Shown: piece by piece, positions 49,282 to 62,632 of the stretch
How the letters are laid out: the number at the start of each line of letters is the position of its first letter
Position numbering within the stretch: position 1 is the stretch's first letter
Assembly (NCBI GenBank): GCA_013396995.1
Contig: VWZP01008462.1
Location: forward strand, 149,407 to 213,406
Length of the DNA stretch: 64,000 bases
From: Dicaeum eximium
Taxonomy: Eukaryota; Chordata; Aves; Passeriformes; Dicaeidae
Reading direction: 5' to 3'
Position numbers and translations under genes: made by a program
Notes under the pieces: generated by a model
The model's input: the letters and a program-made list of their open reading frames with translations, nothing else
Database searches by the model: none
Told to the model about the DNA's origin: nothing

Positions 49282-49342
49282 CAGTGATGTCAGAATGCAG
49301 CACCACTCGTGCCACCCTCCGCCACCCAGTGATGTCACAATG
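49282..49342 (-). promoter_or_regulatory. Two CRE-like sites upstream of the TOPORS-like gene
   Basis: The block CAGTGATGTCANAATG occurs twice, 45 bp apart, starting at 49282 and 49327. It lies about 75-135 bp upstream of the ATG. On the gene's strand the cores read TGACATCA, one base from the palindromic CRE TGACGTCA bound by CREB/ATF/CREM. A promoter role is inferred from position only. Confidence 0.4.
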
Positions 49343-52300
49343 GGACAATCGCTTGGCATAGTTGCTTGAAGAAGCCTCACAACTAAAATTCAGTGCACAG
49401 CTGCTTAAACACTCTGAGGAACTCTACCTAGAGTTTTTGTGCTGTCTGCAAGTGTTTTTAAGGCTATCTAAAAGAGTTTAAAAAAAAAATTCCAAAACAA
49501 CCAAACCACTTGTACAGAAAAGTACCCATTCAGCAATGTACCCTACTTGCATTGCCCTGAAAATAAAATCCTTCTGAGTAAAAGGACTGCTGAGTTTATT
49601 TTGCATAATTTTACCTGAGTCACATCCAGCCATTTTCACCATGTTTTGGCCCAAAACTGCAGCTACTGAAGATCAGACAGCAGGTTCACTGTTTGTTTCA
49701 CCACCCACCCTGAAAAAAGATTTTAAAACCACCTGGTGTAACATGTCTGGATATCTTGATGAATTTGAAGAAATATTGTGACTCACGTTCCTGAACACTA
49801 ATTTCTTACATTAGTTCTGAACTGCAACTCATCAGGAATTAAGATCTGACTAACAAACAATTTCTACAGATTAGTGAAACTGCATGAAAAATCAAGAGCT
49901 TCAAAAATGCAGCTGCATTGAGAATTCAGATTTAAATAATATTTGCTGAAGAGTTCTTACCTTTCTCAGGTTTCAGCTGATCCAACTCCAGCAGTTCCTA
50001 AGATAATATAAATTACTCATGTAACCTAACACAAAATAGTGTTAGATTGATATTTATCAGAATATGAGTGCAGCTCTTTCTGGAAACTACAGGCCACCAT
50101 GGATAAAATTAATGAGATCAAAAGATTTAACCCAGGAGAAGGAAAATTAAAGGAAATTAACATTATGTGTTCAGTGAAAGTAATACATGACATCCTGAAC
50201 CCAGAATAGCTGTTCAGACCGAGAACTGCATTTGGTTACAAATGGGCACTGCTTACCTCTCAGAATTAACCTACATTTTACATGAAAGTCATTAGTTTAA
50301 GAAACAGATTGTACCACTAGAGAGAAAATTTGACAGAAGAATAGCCAGACAATTAAACCACAACAGCTTTTACTTTCATTTGTGCTTTTAAATGTACAGT
50401 GATGGACTCTCTAATTTCTCTACTGCTTGGTCAAGGAATTTCTCACTAGCTGTAGTTAGAAAACCTGGAATGCTCCGCACAAGGGTAAAGACAGTTCTGT
50501 GGAACTAACAAAAAAACTTCCCTATATACTAAGGTCACTTATATTTCTGATTAAATCATTAAATCAGTATTAGAATATATGTCAGCATATCTACTAGGTG
50601 TCTGTTCAATTTGTTATTAAGGATTTGTCTCATGCTGCTCTAATAGTAATTTCTAATGAAACACTTTATAACCACATCCCTGTGTGCGCTCTTCAGCTGT
50701 CAGCACATTTAAAATAATTAAAATGTGACATATTTGAAGCAGCAACAAGAAATACCAGGAGCAGCAGATACAAACATCAGGGTAGTGACCCCTTTTTTAC
50801 CATCCTGATTCAGGTAACAGCAGCTCCCACACCACAGAGGTCATTATCAATTGGCCAGGGGATATTTGATGGTGTAGAGGAATAAAAAGGAAGGGTCATG
50901 GAATTGCATCATCCAGAAGCTCCTGGCTCAAACACTTCTGTCCTTCTGTTGACTCCACCTTTTTTGTGGCAATTGCTTCCCTGTGCAGTAGTTGATTTCC
51001 AAGGAGAAGTCTTTCATCAAGCCCCTACACAAAGCTGTGTGGATTTCAAAGCACTTGAGCTTCTCCAAAATTCTGAAAGACAGGCTTTGGATTTTTGTCC
51101 ATACATAAAACATAAAGCTGTTTGGTCATTTATTAAGATAAAGAATGTGAAAGTGTATGACATAATTTAATTTCTTATTTCAAGCCTCCTACTTCTGTGA
51201 GCTGAGCCACATTTAGGCAGCATTTCATGCAAAGGCAGCCTTTCATTTGCTAAAGATAAAGATAAAACATTAAAACAAATGGGGATGTTAGTGCTGTGGG
51301 GGAAGAAAAAAGGTCACACTTGAGCAGTCTTTAATACTTCAAAAATGAAACTTAAAAATTGCCTCTCAATCATAACTTGTTTAATTTTAGGGCAAAATGG
51401 AGCCGTTTATGACCAATGCATTGCTCTCCTAATGAACTTCTGTTACTGCATTGCACCACCAGCTACTAATCTGATATTTCAAATTTTGTCAAACTTCCAC
51501 TAAGAGCTTCCCTTACAAAAGCAGCAGAAAGTCTCAAACACTGCTAGCAGCAAGTTAGCACTTTTCTCCAACACTTCTGTCTGGATTCTTTTGGGGGAGC
51601 AAAAATTTGTCTCTGAGTCTTAAATGGTTCTCAATGAGAAGAAATTTATTTTAGCTGCAGGACCATAAACAAACAGGTGCCCATAATTCTCCTGTTTTGT
51701 TTGTCACTTGGAGTGGGAAAATCTAACTCATTGCTACTGAATGCTTAAAAATCAGACCAGTGATGTCCCCTCATGCCTGGGGAAGTCTGGAGCCCCTTAC
51801 ACTGACATTAATAAAATTAGGAGTGTGTTCAGACAATTGCTAAGATATGGACAGACTACACACCAGAGAGCTGCTTGATCTGGGCAGAGGCAGAACCAAA
51901 TCACAATCCAAAGAATATGTTGGAAGAACAGCCAGAAGAAGTCATGAACAGGCAAACTCCTGCTTTATTCCAAAAGAGCTCTAATTTTAAAGAAACCACT
52001 CAGAGACCAGCTAAAATGAGCATTCCAATATTATTAGCACAGAAAAAAGCAATGAAAAAGTGTCCTGGAACTTCCTATCTAGATCTAAATTACACTTTTT
52101 TTCCTTTTAGTGCTATCCATTAAACAGCACACCCAATACTGTAATTGTAGGCTTGGGAAAAAAAGCTAAGATATATTTTAAGAACTACTGTTTTTAGCTA
52201 TAAGCCTTTAGTCCTGCTTACACTTCCTTAAACATAGGACATTTAACTAGGTACCAAAAAAATTTTTGCCTTAGGGTGAAAAATATCTTCCAACTGTTCA

Positions 52301-52657
52301 AAAGATGCAATACAAATCCATATGGAATTTGCAGGGATTTCCAAACAAGTGTTCTGGGAAACATGTTCAGGAGATTGTGGATTTTGTGCCTTGGTAGGAA
52401 GCATTTTTCCCAAAGAATAAATAATTTCTTAATAAAACCTTTAATCCAAATGGGAAAGATCATAATCCTGGTGTTTCTTTGCTGTACATATGGTTAGTCT
52501 TAAGCACAGACATACTTTTATATTATACCAAAAACAAAGATTAAGATAAATTGGAAATATTAGAAAGACAGGTGGTAAAAGTAAGCAGTGGTAACACAGA
52601 CACTGAGTTTCTCATTTATCTTTGGTGGAAACAAAACTTCCTAGGAAATAACAACAG
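49343..52657. other. Intergenic, no gene seen
   Basis: AT-rich DNA upstream of the TOPORS-like gene. No exon of that gene and no repeat is recognised. Confidence 0.65.
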
Positions 52658-52990
52658 GGCTGACCTGAAGGGGCTGCAGGAAACAGGGACAGAGACAATT
52701 GCCAAGGGCTGCAGGGACAGGACACAGGGAATGGCTCCCAGTGCCAGAGGGCAGGGCTGGATGGGACATTGGGAATTGGGAATTGTTCCTGTGAGGGTGG
52801 GCAGGCCCTGGCACAGGTGCCCAGAGCAGCTGTGGCTGCCCCTGGATCCCTGGCAGTGGCCAAGGCCAGGCTGGACACTGGGGCTGGAGCAGCCTGGGAC
52901 AGTGGCAGTGTCCCTGCCAGGGCTGGGGTGGCACTGGGTGGGATTTAAGGCCCCTCCCAACCCAACCATTCCATAATTCTTTGACTCCAT
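52658..52990 (+). mobile_element. CR1 LINE 3' fragment (sense)
   Basis: A young, 5'-truncated CR1 begins at GACCTGAAGGGGCTGCAGGA. It ends in the terminus TCCCAACCCAACCATTCCAT, followed by a short A-rich run (52998-53016). It is nearly identical to the other young copies. Confidence 0.92.
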
Positions 52991-55900
52991 GATAGGGAAA
53001 AAAAAAAAAAAAAAAGTTTAAAGTGATTTACTCTTTGCATTGCTCTACATCCCAACTTTAATAGTTACAAATGGTCATTGACATGAGTGATTTAAATTTC
53101 TTCCTGTGATGTCAGAAAAACCCGTGAAGTCATCCCAGCAAGCATTAAAGTCCACAGAAGAGCTGCCATTAGCAGCAACAAGCTTTGAATTAAGCCTTGA
53201 AGTAACTCATCAGACAAAGGCTGGGAGAGGTTCTTTGAACCTTCAGGCACGTTTTCAGCCTGCTGTGACTTTCTTCCAAAGCAGAAATGCCTTTCAGTGT
53301 GACAGAATGCTATCCATGCAGACAAATCTCCCATCCCTCTGGCCCCCTCAGAAAGATGTGACATTTTCTGGAGCAGAGCAAAGCAATGGGTGGATCTGAA
53401 CCAGAAACTTTCCCATTACTTGTGTGAGGTGGCACACTTACACGTATTTCAGAAAAAACATTTAGAGACAAAGACACCACCAACACTTTCCTTGGCTTTT
53501 CACATGGGTTTTACCTTCTGAATTCAACTGAAGTCATCTGAAATATTAGTTCAGGGGAGAGATAACCCAGCAAACACAAGTCCTGCATCGCCAAAGATCA
53601 GCTTTGGCCATCCCCAAACCTCTGTCTCACCACAAAAGGTGCCTTTATGGGATGCAGATCCACACCACACAGGGGATATGCATAACCCCTGACCACCACT
53701 GGCTCCTTTACTGCTGGTGCACAGCTGGATCACGAGGGGAAAAAAAGAAAAAAAAAAAGTTACATGGTGAGAAAGGAAAGGAAAAATAGGTCACTTCTGT
53801 AGAGCAGATTGTGAGAAAGTCAGGAAAAATGCAACAAAGACAGAAGAGATTTTGGACTACACAGATCTAACACCACGTGTGTCTTTATTGAGGCCACTCA
53901 CACAGGGATTTAATCAGTTTTTATTTAACACACAGGCTGAATCTGGTGAAATGCAGGCCTATAGAGACTCTTAAATCTCTACTTTTTCAATTCTCATGAA
54001 AAGATATGAAATCCATAGAGTAATACCCAAAAGTAATTCTTTTTTTCCTGTCTGTTAAAAAGCATGAAATGTTCAGCCATAAAAAGCTGAAATGTACTTT
54101 GAGATAGGAAAGATGTTAAGGACTGATACCTGTACTTTGTCTGTCTTGAACAGGATTTATAGGACTTCCCAAATAATTATCTTACCAGCTTTCTTACTAA
54201 GAAACCAACATTTTAATCAAGTTATTTTGAAAAAAAATAATCCTGACAATCACATATTCATCACAGCATTTCACTTGTCTCTATACTCTGCAAATGTGTC
54301 CAATTACTTAATTTGATTAACTGATGTAGCATAACAACTTCAATCCTTATCAGAAGTGTGTTTTCTCCTCTTCCAAAGGTCAAGATTGAGGCAGATGTTT
54401 GGAAAAATTATCCTCTGCAACAATTTTCAGCCCATCTGGCAGCTGTTTTACCAGGAACATTTTCAATCTCTTAATTATTTCTTTTTAAATTATGGAAACG
54501 AAAATGAATTTGGTAACTGAAATTTATATTTAAAAAAAAAAGAGCTGTGTCAGTGACTAAAGTAACTAAAAACTAATCTTTAAAAGCTTCCCTTTGATCA
54601 AGAAAGGACAATTTGCTGGAGCAGTCATATTTGCTTTGTTTTCACAGTCATATTTTACAGGAGATGGCACATAGGAGATTTGTCCCACGAAGACTGACAT
54701 GCAGAATTAGTAGTCATGAAGTAGTAAATAAGAAAAGTAAGAACGGGGCCTTTGAGAGCCATTTCCCCTTTGAAATGCATGAATTATTCTTCTAAACAAG
54801 AAGGCAGCTGAAGAGCCTTCAACATGCCCTCAGAAGAGCGTTTTTAATCTCCCTCAGGGTTTAATGTGTTGGATTTGGTGCAGTGGGAATGCAGAAAAGT
54901 GATTTTCCTCTGCCTGGACCCACGTCTGCCAGCACAGCAATCCAGAGGGAAGCAGAGTTCTGGGAACAGGACAATAGTTACCATGAGTCTGGATGGGCTT
55001 ATCTTTCCATGGGTTTTTGCTTAACTTACAACTTTTTCCCATACTTTTTTCCTTTTAAAAGCTCCAGAGCAGATTTCAAAATATCTCTTCTGGGACACTC
55101 CATTGGATCTGCAGTTGCCCCAGTGGAAGCAAAGCAGCTTAGTTTGACTAAAGAGGCACATTAATTTAATTATTATTAATTAAATATCATTAATCTTTAT
55201 ATCTCACTCTCTCTAGAGAGAGATATAAAGAAACTGGGGTGGTTTCCCTTCCAGTTCTCAAATTGCTGAGGAGCTACAGTGCTTTCCACAAGCTCTACCT
55301 TCATTATGCCCCACAAAATATGTCTTGAAATAATTTAATTCGCATGGTAGTTGTCCTTTTGGTTTTGTCAAATGTTTCCAGCTGGTGGTGTTCTCTCATG
55401 CTAGAGAAATCATGAGGAAAGGGTGCCTTGAAATTTCACAATTTCAGGGCTGGATTTGCAGAATGCAGTCTGTGCACTGCTTTGATTTCTGCATTCACAG
55501 CCAAAATTCAGTGAGGGTGTAAAAATGTGGAACTTAAACTTGGAGGGGCAACAAGAAACTGGGAGTTCAGTAAAAAGCCTGAAGACCCTGCAGCTGGCTC
55601 AGGGGTATGTGAGCTCATGACTGTAAACTTTCCTTGCCTGGCAAATTTGTTTAAAAGACCACTGTGCTTGCTTGCTAAAAGGCTGTGTTCTCACAGCCAA
55701 AAAAAAAGATCTCATTGAACAGGTTAAATTCTTAGATACAACCAAAAGAAGGAATAAAATGTAGTCCTTCAGAGGAAAGCAACACCTGATATTGTATGGC
55801 TGCAATCACCTAAGTGCCTTGAGTTTCAGGACTTGAGTTTGGAGTGAACTTGCCCCTAAAATTGTGACAGTCCCCCTTTGAACAGCTTGTGCTGAACTCT

Positions 55901-58900
55901 TTCAAACTGCCCCAAAAAGAAGGAAGATGTTTTACAGTGCTTTGTTTGGGGCTGAGTGTTCAGAAACAGTAACCATTTCCAAGGGAAACACCTGAAAAAT
56001 CAGAACAATTTGCTTTGCTGTTTTCCTGTTGGATCCAGACCAAGTTTACAACCTATCCTGACGTAGGACCAGAAAATCTGCACCACTTCCTTGGCTGTCC
56101 TGGGATCCTTTCCACCCTGGGCCATGCCAGTAAAAACATATGTACATATAAAACAGAATACCTTTTACTGTAGAAGTGGATCATACACTACCTGTGCTTC
56201 TTGACATCAAGAGCACAGTAGGGGGAAAAAAAAAAACAAAAACACCAAACAAAACAAAACACAAAAACCCCCAAACAACTGCCCAAGCAATTTTTTTTCA
56301 AACTTGGCAGTAAACTATCGGACCGAATCTGCTCAACTACCAAAGATTAAATTCTAATGAAAATGAAGTAAAGTAAGCAGAGGCAGAGAAGTCATGATTT
56401 CAATATAAGCAGTGTAAGGAGGAGAAGTGATTTGACTGGCTAAATATAGTACAGAAATATAATTAAAATATAGGTGAAACATATGCTCTTAATTCTTTTA
56501 AAAATATTTTTTTTACAGTGTGGCAGCACATTGTCTGGATAGAGCCTGCATGAGCTTAGGAATTATTATCAACAGTGAAATTTATTTCATAGCTAACAGA
56601 CATCCTGCAGTCTGTGCTGCTTGACCTCATTCCCAGTTTACTACATTGGTTTCTCTCATCATTACCAAAAGAGCTCAACTTGGAATAAACCATTGTGTAC
56701 TGATTTTTTTCACCAGTGCACATCAATTTGTTAACAACAGCACATAGTGAAAAATTTGGAGAAATTAGAACATAACAATGTGACTGGCTTAGACAATGTG
56801 GGAAATTTATGATGCAACAGTTGGAGGCAACAGAATGTCATTGAAATTATTTAAACCACAGCATTAAACCTGAATTTGCAGCAGTCTTAGCAAGCCTAAA
56901 AGAAACAGCAGAGGAATAAAGAATCCATTCAGCCACCAATTGGATTCTCAGTCTCACAGGAGCTTCTGATGCTCACTGTGGCACCAGCTGCAGTGAAATT
57001 CAAATTGTAGTGTACTCAGGTTGTGAGTTTGATGTGGATATTGATGTCCAGTGAGTGACTGCAGACTAAACTCAGGTTTTTGCTTGTTAATCATCCCAGA
57101 GTCACCACTCCCAGAAAAAGAGACATTATTTTTTCCTCTCATCCCAAGAACACCTGTGAAAAGGAAAGTAATAAAACCCCTGAAACTGTCAGAATGTCTG
57201 ATACAGATGTTTTGTAGGGAAAAAAAAAAGAAAAAAAAAAAACAGAAATAAAAGAACCAACTGTGCTCATGTGGTCCCTGCCATACCCCACACCAGACTA
57301 CAATGGGATGGATTGTGCACTCTGCATTTCTAGAACCAGCACCCCACACACCACCAAACATCTGCAAACAAGCCCAGGGAAACAAAGGAAGCTCTCAGGG
57401 TGCTGGATGATAACTTGGATGTGTTTTGAGGTTTTGAAAGGAGCATTTGTCCAGGCAAGGATGAAGGCTGGGCAGACGTCGTGCAGCTGCAGATTTCCAG
57501 GGAGGTTTGATGCAGTTGCAGGCTGGAGAGGAGAACAAGGTGGTGCCACAGGGATCAGGATTAAAGGTCTTGGAGCCTGTTTAGTTTGGCTGGGATTCAC
57601 TGCCAACATGAATGAGTACTTCTGTTTATTTTAACAGTTCTAGCTGTGCTCTGTTTATGGCTCTACGATTTCACTAGCATCATTTCCTTCCCTTCTCTTC
57701 AACTCTCCTTCCCATTCTCTTCTTTTACTTCTTTCCTCTTTAACAGCTCACAGGGTATTTTTTCCATTTACTCTCATTTCCCAAGCACTGCCTTTGCCAT
57801 TTTCTGTCACAGCAGAATCCCTGAGTCAATAAAATGATCTCGTGTATGAGGTCAAATTACAGCAGCCAATGCAAAAACTGTTCAAGTCAGGGGTTAGTGC
57901 ATGAAACCCTTTTTCAGCTCATAAATAAAATATTATGACAGTTTTTTGGTTGGCTTTTTTTTTTACAGTTGAGCATGATAAACTTTAAATGTCACTTGGG
58001 AGAGAATTTAGTACAGGTAACAATATCCCTCTGGTGTTTCCTCACTCTGGGACAGAAAGTTCAGCACTAGAGTCAATTTCCACACTATTATGTGTTGGCA
58101 ACCTCATAAAAATCAATGCAATTCCATCCATAATTTTAAAAAGTGAATTGAATTACCAAAGAGTTAGCCACACTTAAAGTATGGATTAATGCTCACATCT
58201 TCAAATTTTATACCTGAGAGATGAACAGTTAGAGATTGACAGTATCTATGGCAACAGCTAATTTTGGTGACTAATTGCACAAACTTAACAGCAGAACAGA
58301 AAATCATCAAGGACACAATGGAAGTTGATAATTAACAAAACTCGCAGATTGGAATGCATTCACACAAAATTTTAATTGCATTTCTGAGCACAACATTATT
58401 TTAAAGCCCATTTTAGCCATGGAAATTTTAGTAAGAAAAGAATAGTAGCACATGTTCACATCCAGCACTACTTTTGTGTTTGCAGGTGAACTTGGGAAAA
58501 CAGTTTTCTTCTTGTCTCCAAATGTCTGAATACCAGGAATTACTTTATCTAGGTTCAAACAACTTCTTGCACCACTTTATAACCTGTGTATAAGTGATGT
58601 CTTTAGGAGCACTACATAGTAGGTTTGTTGTGTAGTGTAGAAACTGAAAAAAAAAAAAACCTAAATTGCAGTTAGCTCAATTTTTGTAGTTGTCTATGTA
58701 TTCAGAAAGATTTTAAAAATACTTGAAAAGCAAGAAAATTATTCCATCTATGATTAATAATTTTGATTTTCCCCTGCCTGCAATGACTGCATAGCTTCCT
58801 ACAGGAATTATTGGATTTCTCTGTCACTGGGAAATCATTCTTAATTTTAATGATGATGCAATGACAGTGATTCTTACAATAAAATACACTGATTTTACAT

Positions 58901-59270
58901 ACATAGTACTTACAGCATGATGGTAAGATAAATATTTAAAGAATTGACAGAGACATGGTTTGGGCATTTTAATCACCAAAGTCATATAACTGTGGCAGAT
59001 AAGATCTGTGTTTTTTCATGCTGGAAATGCATTGCTGTTCTCAACTCTTTGCCATTTCTGCCTCCACATTCTCACCCCAGAACCCCTCAGATGTGGGGCA
59101 CATGAAGTAATGAAGTCCAAATGTCCCCAGGAGATCCACTGCAAAGGGGAATTATTAACTAATATTAGCACAATGCATGTACAAATAAGAATATATGTAT
59201 AATATTATACAAGTGGTACAGCTTTACATGAGGATACAGCTTCGATCACCTCTCCCACCAGGGACCAGGG
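52991..59270. other. Intergenic, no gene seen
   Basis: AT-rich, with the hairpin at 55195, the A/C-rich tract at 56221 and poly(A)-rich sequence near 57220. Frames up to 143 codons near 56954-57385 read through the poly(A) tract and are not credible. Confidence 0.65.
55195..55230. repeat. 36-bp inverted repeat (hairpin)
   Basis: CTTTATATCTCACTCTCTCT followed by AGAGAGAGATATAAAG is close to self-complementary, with one bulged base. It could form a cruciform or an RNA hairpin. No function is apparent. Confidence 0.85.
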
Positions 59271-59653
59271 ATTAAAATCCTGTATACATTGAGCTGTCTG
59301 ACAAAATTATCTATATAAAATACCCCTTGTCTTTCAATTTATGTGAACTACTTGCACGTATTGGGCCGTCCAGAAACCCACTCAATCAAGTAATTTTTGC
59401 TACTCAGAATAGAGTTGGTCTCAGGATTTTGTTTTAAAGGTGATGCCTGGAACTATTTGTAAATAGTGAGAGTTTTTGATTTCATGGAGGTCTAAGATTT
59501 AACCCAAATCATTACATCATAGGTAATTCCCTCAACTTGTTTTTTCTTGGGTTATTTTGTGCTCTGGTCCAGTTAGCAATATCCTTTGTGTCATCCTCCT
59601 CCCCATTTCTATGTCTTCTATCTGTTTGGTAAAGATTTTTTCACTGCTAAAAT
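59271..59653 (+). repeat. Left arm of a large inverted repeat
   Basis: This 383-bp arm pairs with 60815-61184 in reverse complement. Over about 330 bp I count roughly six mismatches (near 98% identity), with the stretch from about 59393 to 59612 free of differences by eye. The inner edge has an extra 11-bp TATGTCTTCTA-like piece against the other arm. The source of the sequence is not recognised. Confidence 0.93.
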
Positions 59654-60814
59654 GCTCAACAGACACCAGGTGGTCAAGCTATGTCTTTGCAAGCAGGGGA
59701 AAATCAAAATTATTAATAATAAATGAAATAATTAAATGCTCACCAGACACCAGGGATTTACCACTATGGATACAGAGCTCTAAGCAGCTGGTTTGGATTT
59801 GACTAATATCAAATTGCTTTTGGTTCCTTGTGCCACTCAACTGAGAAGGCTGGGTTCACTCCAGTGATTTGGAGAAGTGGAATGGAGGAAGCTGAATCTC
59901 ACTCCTAATTCCTACCTGGATTTTACCACATTTCTGCTTCTGCTTTAGGACAAAACTCAGCTCAGAGAAGTCAGTCCTGCTGAGATGGATGCATCCCACC
60001 TGCCCTCACTGACCCCTCCAGAACTGCTCTTTTCTGGCTAAACCAGAGGTGTTTACCTGTGATACACCTCAGAGCCAAGGTCTCAATAACAGCAGGTCGT
60101 GCCTCAGAGCGCTGCTCTGAGTGCTTTATTAACCCAATTTCCACAGATCTGTGGCTGACTCAGAAACTTCAGAGAGCCTGCTCTCCTCCTGGTGTGCAGC
60201 TCTGGCAGGGAATCAAATTTCCCTAAACTGCTTCTGAATTATTGTCGTGAACTTTTGCACCCAGCGACGACAACCGCGGCAACGCGGAGCCGTCAGCTGC
60301 TGCAGTTAATTATTCAAACTGAATTTGCACATCTGCACTGCCTTGGCTTCAGGCAGGTTGGGTGAGAACTGCTGGAGATAGAAAATAGATTTGCTCCAAA
60401 GAGGTTGTTTCAAATTGGAACTGAAGAGTCTCTTGCTCTGTTTTTCTCCATGTATAATGCAAGACCTGTCAGCAGACACTGCATGGCTTTTACTGTCGTT
60501 TTCTTCTGCATTCACACAGCTCAGAGTGAAGCCTAGGAGGGACAGGGGAAAAGTTTTTTGAGCTAAGAAGTCTTACTAGAAAATTAATTTCACAAAGGTG
60601 ATTATTAAAATACTTCAGTCTAGATGACCTTTGGACAATGCTGGACATATTTTCTTTTCTCAATAAACTTCTGAATCATAAACAGAACTGTTTTCATAAT
60701 TTGAAGGAATCCTACTGGTGCAACTTTCTTTAACTTGAAGATAATATTTTCGCCAGCTTCTCTAAGGACTTTACCACTATCAACCCACTTTAAATAGGTG
60801 TGATTTGGACTTTT
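59654..60814. other. Spacer between the inverted-repeat arms
   Basis: A 1.16-kb spacer without a recognised gene. It has a near-duplicate pair AATGCTCAACAGACACCAGG / AATGCTCACCAGACACCAGG starting near 59651 and 59736. It also has a small hairpin CTCAGAGC-GCT-GCTCTGAG near 60103 and a CpG-dense patch at 60245-60300. An 82-codon minus-strand frame (60620-60868) is not recognised. Confidence 0.7.
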
Positions 60815-61184
60815 TAGCAGTGAGAAACCTTTACCAAATAGATAGAAATGGGGAGGAGGATGACACAAAGGATATTGCTAACTGGACCAGAGCACAAAAT
60901 AACCCAAGAAAAAACAAGTTGAGGGAATTACCTATGATGTAATGATTTGGGTTAAATCTTAGACCTCCATGAAATCAAAAACTCTCACTATTTACAAATA
61001 GTTCCAGGCATCACCTTTAAAACAAAATCCTGAGACCAACTCTATTCTGAGTAGCAAAAATTACATGATTGAGTAGGTTTCTGAAAGGCCCAATATGTGC
61101 AAGTAGTTCACATAAATTGAAAGACAAGGGATATTTTATATAGATAATTTTGTCAGACAGCTCAATGTATACAGGTTTTTAATC
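60815..61184 (-). repeat. Right arm of a large inverted repeat
   Basis: The reverse complement of the arm at 59271-59653. No N lies in or between the arms. No convincing target-site duplication flanks the pair, and no coding region is recognised in the spacer. Confidence 0.93.
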
Positions 61185-62598
61185 TTTTATTCCATTTGAT
61201 GTGATCTTTTACATCAAATACATACATCAATTACATCCTTAATACAGGAACTTTTGTTTTCCCATCTTATAAATTTTAAACAGCTTGCATCCTGCTGACT
61301 GAGATGTCTTTATGTCATTAACTGCTCCCTCCAAGTAAAGCAAATTAGCTTCAAGGACAGGTTTTCATTTCATTGTCTAACACTCTACTGGACTTTTGTG
61401 AATGATTTTTGTGCATGTGGTTGGTGAGCAGCTGATTTTTAGGGACATGATATTCTTGTACACAGTTTCCAGCTGCCTGTCACCTAAAACAACAGCTTTA
61501 CCCAGCTGATCAATTGAGCCATCACTACTGCAGTTTTATAAGTTCTGAATTTCTGTTATTATGTTTGAAGTGGTTTTGCTTTTTGCTTTTTGCTTCTGTG
61601 TGCTAAATTTTTTTTAAGAGGGTTTGATCTGTGATTTGACACACCTGACATTCCCCAAGTAGGTGGATGATTTTTGGGACTCGAGCTGTGCAGAGCTTAC
61701 AGCTTTCACAAAATCCGATGTTTTCCAAGCATTACACTGCAGGCTGAAGGGTTGACTTGTTTCCAGGAGCAAGCAAGCCAAGTGAAATTTGTGAGAAAGT
61801 ATTTATGGGAGGAGGGAAAAGCAGTAAAACTGTTCTCCTGTAGCATTGCTCCCACTTTGTTTGAAATTTCTGGCAGGTCTAAAGTGCAAACAGTTCTCGA
61901 ATTGTCTAAAATACAGGTTTTGTCTGCACTTAAAATTCCATAAAGGAAAAACATCAGTGCAGTGTTCTTCATGTCACACCTCACTCTGGTTTCACCGACA
62001 CAAAATGGGGGCAGAGGGAGTTTTTTTGAGTTCTGTTATCTTCTAGAAGACTTCATGTTTGCTTTTATTTCAGAACTATTAGCGGTGTTTGATGCTTTCT
62101 GCAGCTGAAAAAAATCAAAGTTTCCCTTTCCACTGAGCTGCAGCAATTTTCTTCCAGGTCAGAAAAGGTCCTGGAAGACTTTTTTTTTTTTTTTCCCTCT
62201 CTCTTTGCCAAGGACAACTGGAATTCCACACAACCATGTCATGTGTGATGTCCAGACAGGAACAAACTCAGACTCTCCTCACCTTCAAGTTTAAAGAGAA
62301 GAAAAAAGCAGCAGCACGTGAGCCCAGGGTTATTTACAGACAGGGGTGGCTGCAGGACAGAGTCAGTGAATTATCACTTTTCTTCAGTCCTTATCTCTCT
62401 GCCTGCACTCTATCAAACTTCTGATGAACTGAACAAGAGTCATGCCAATGCATGACCCCTTTTATGTCTGCAAATTCTGATGTCCAGAAGAGAGTGAGCA
62501 GGCTTTGGTATGCACTGTGATGTCTTCCCCCACATCTGAGCCCAGAGTGTAAAAACTATGCTGTACTTTCAAGCACTCACAAAAAATGTCTAATATCA

Positions 62599-62600
<2 letters not shown>

Positions 62601-62631
<31 letters not shown>

Positions 62632-62632
62632 N
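62601..62632 (+). repeat. (ATT)n microsatellite ending at an N
   Basis: A run of about ten ATT units ends at an N (62632), so the true length is probably unresolved. Confidence 0.95.

Noticed and set aside
60620..60868. 82-codon minus-strand frame in the inverted-repeat spacer
   Set aside because: The peptide looks protein-like in composition, but I cannot link it to any family. It runs into the right arm, and its counterpart on the left arm is not conserved.
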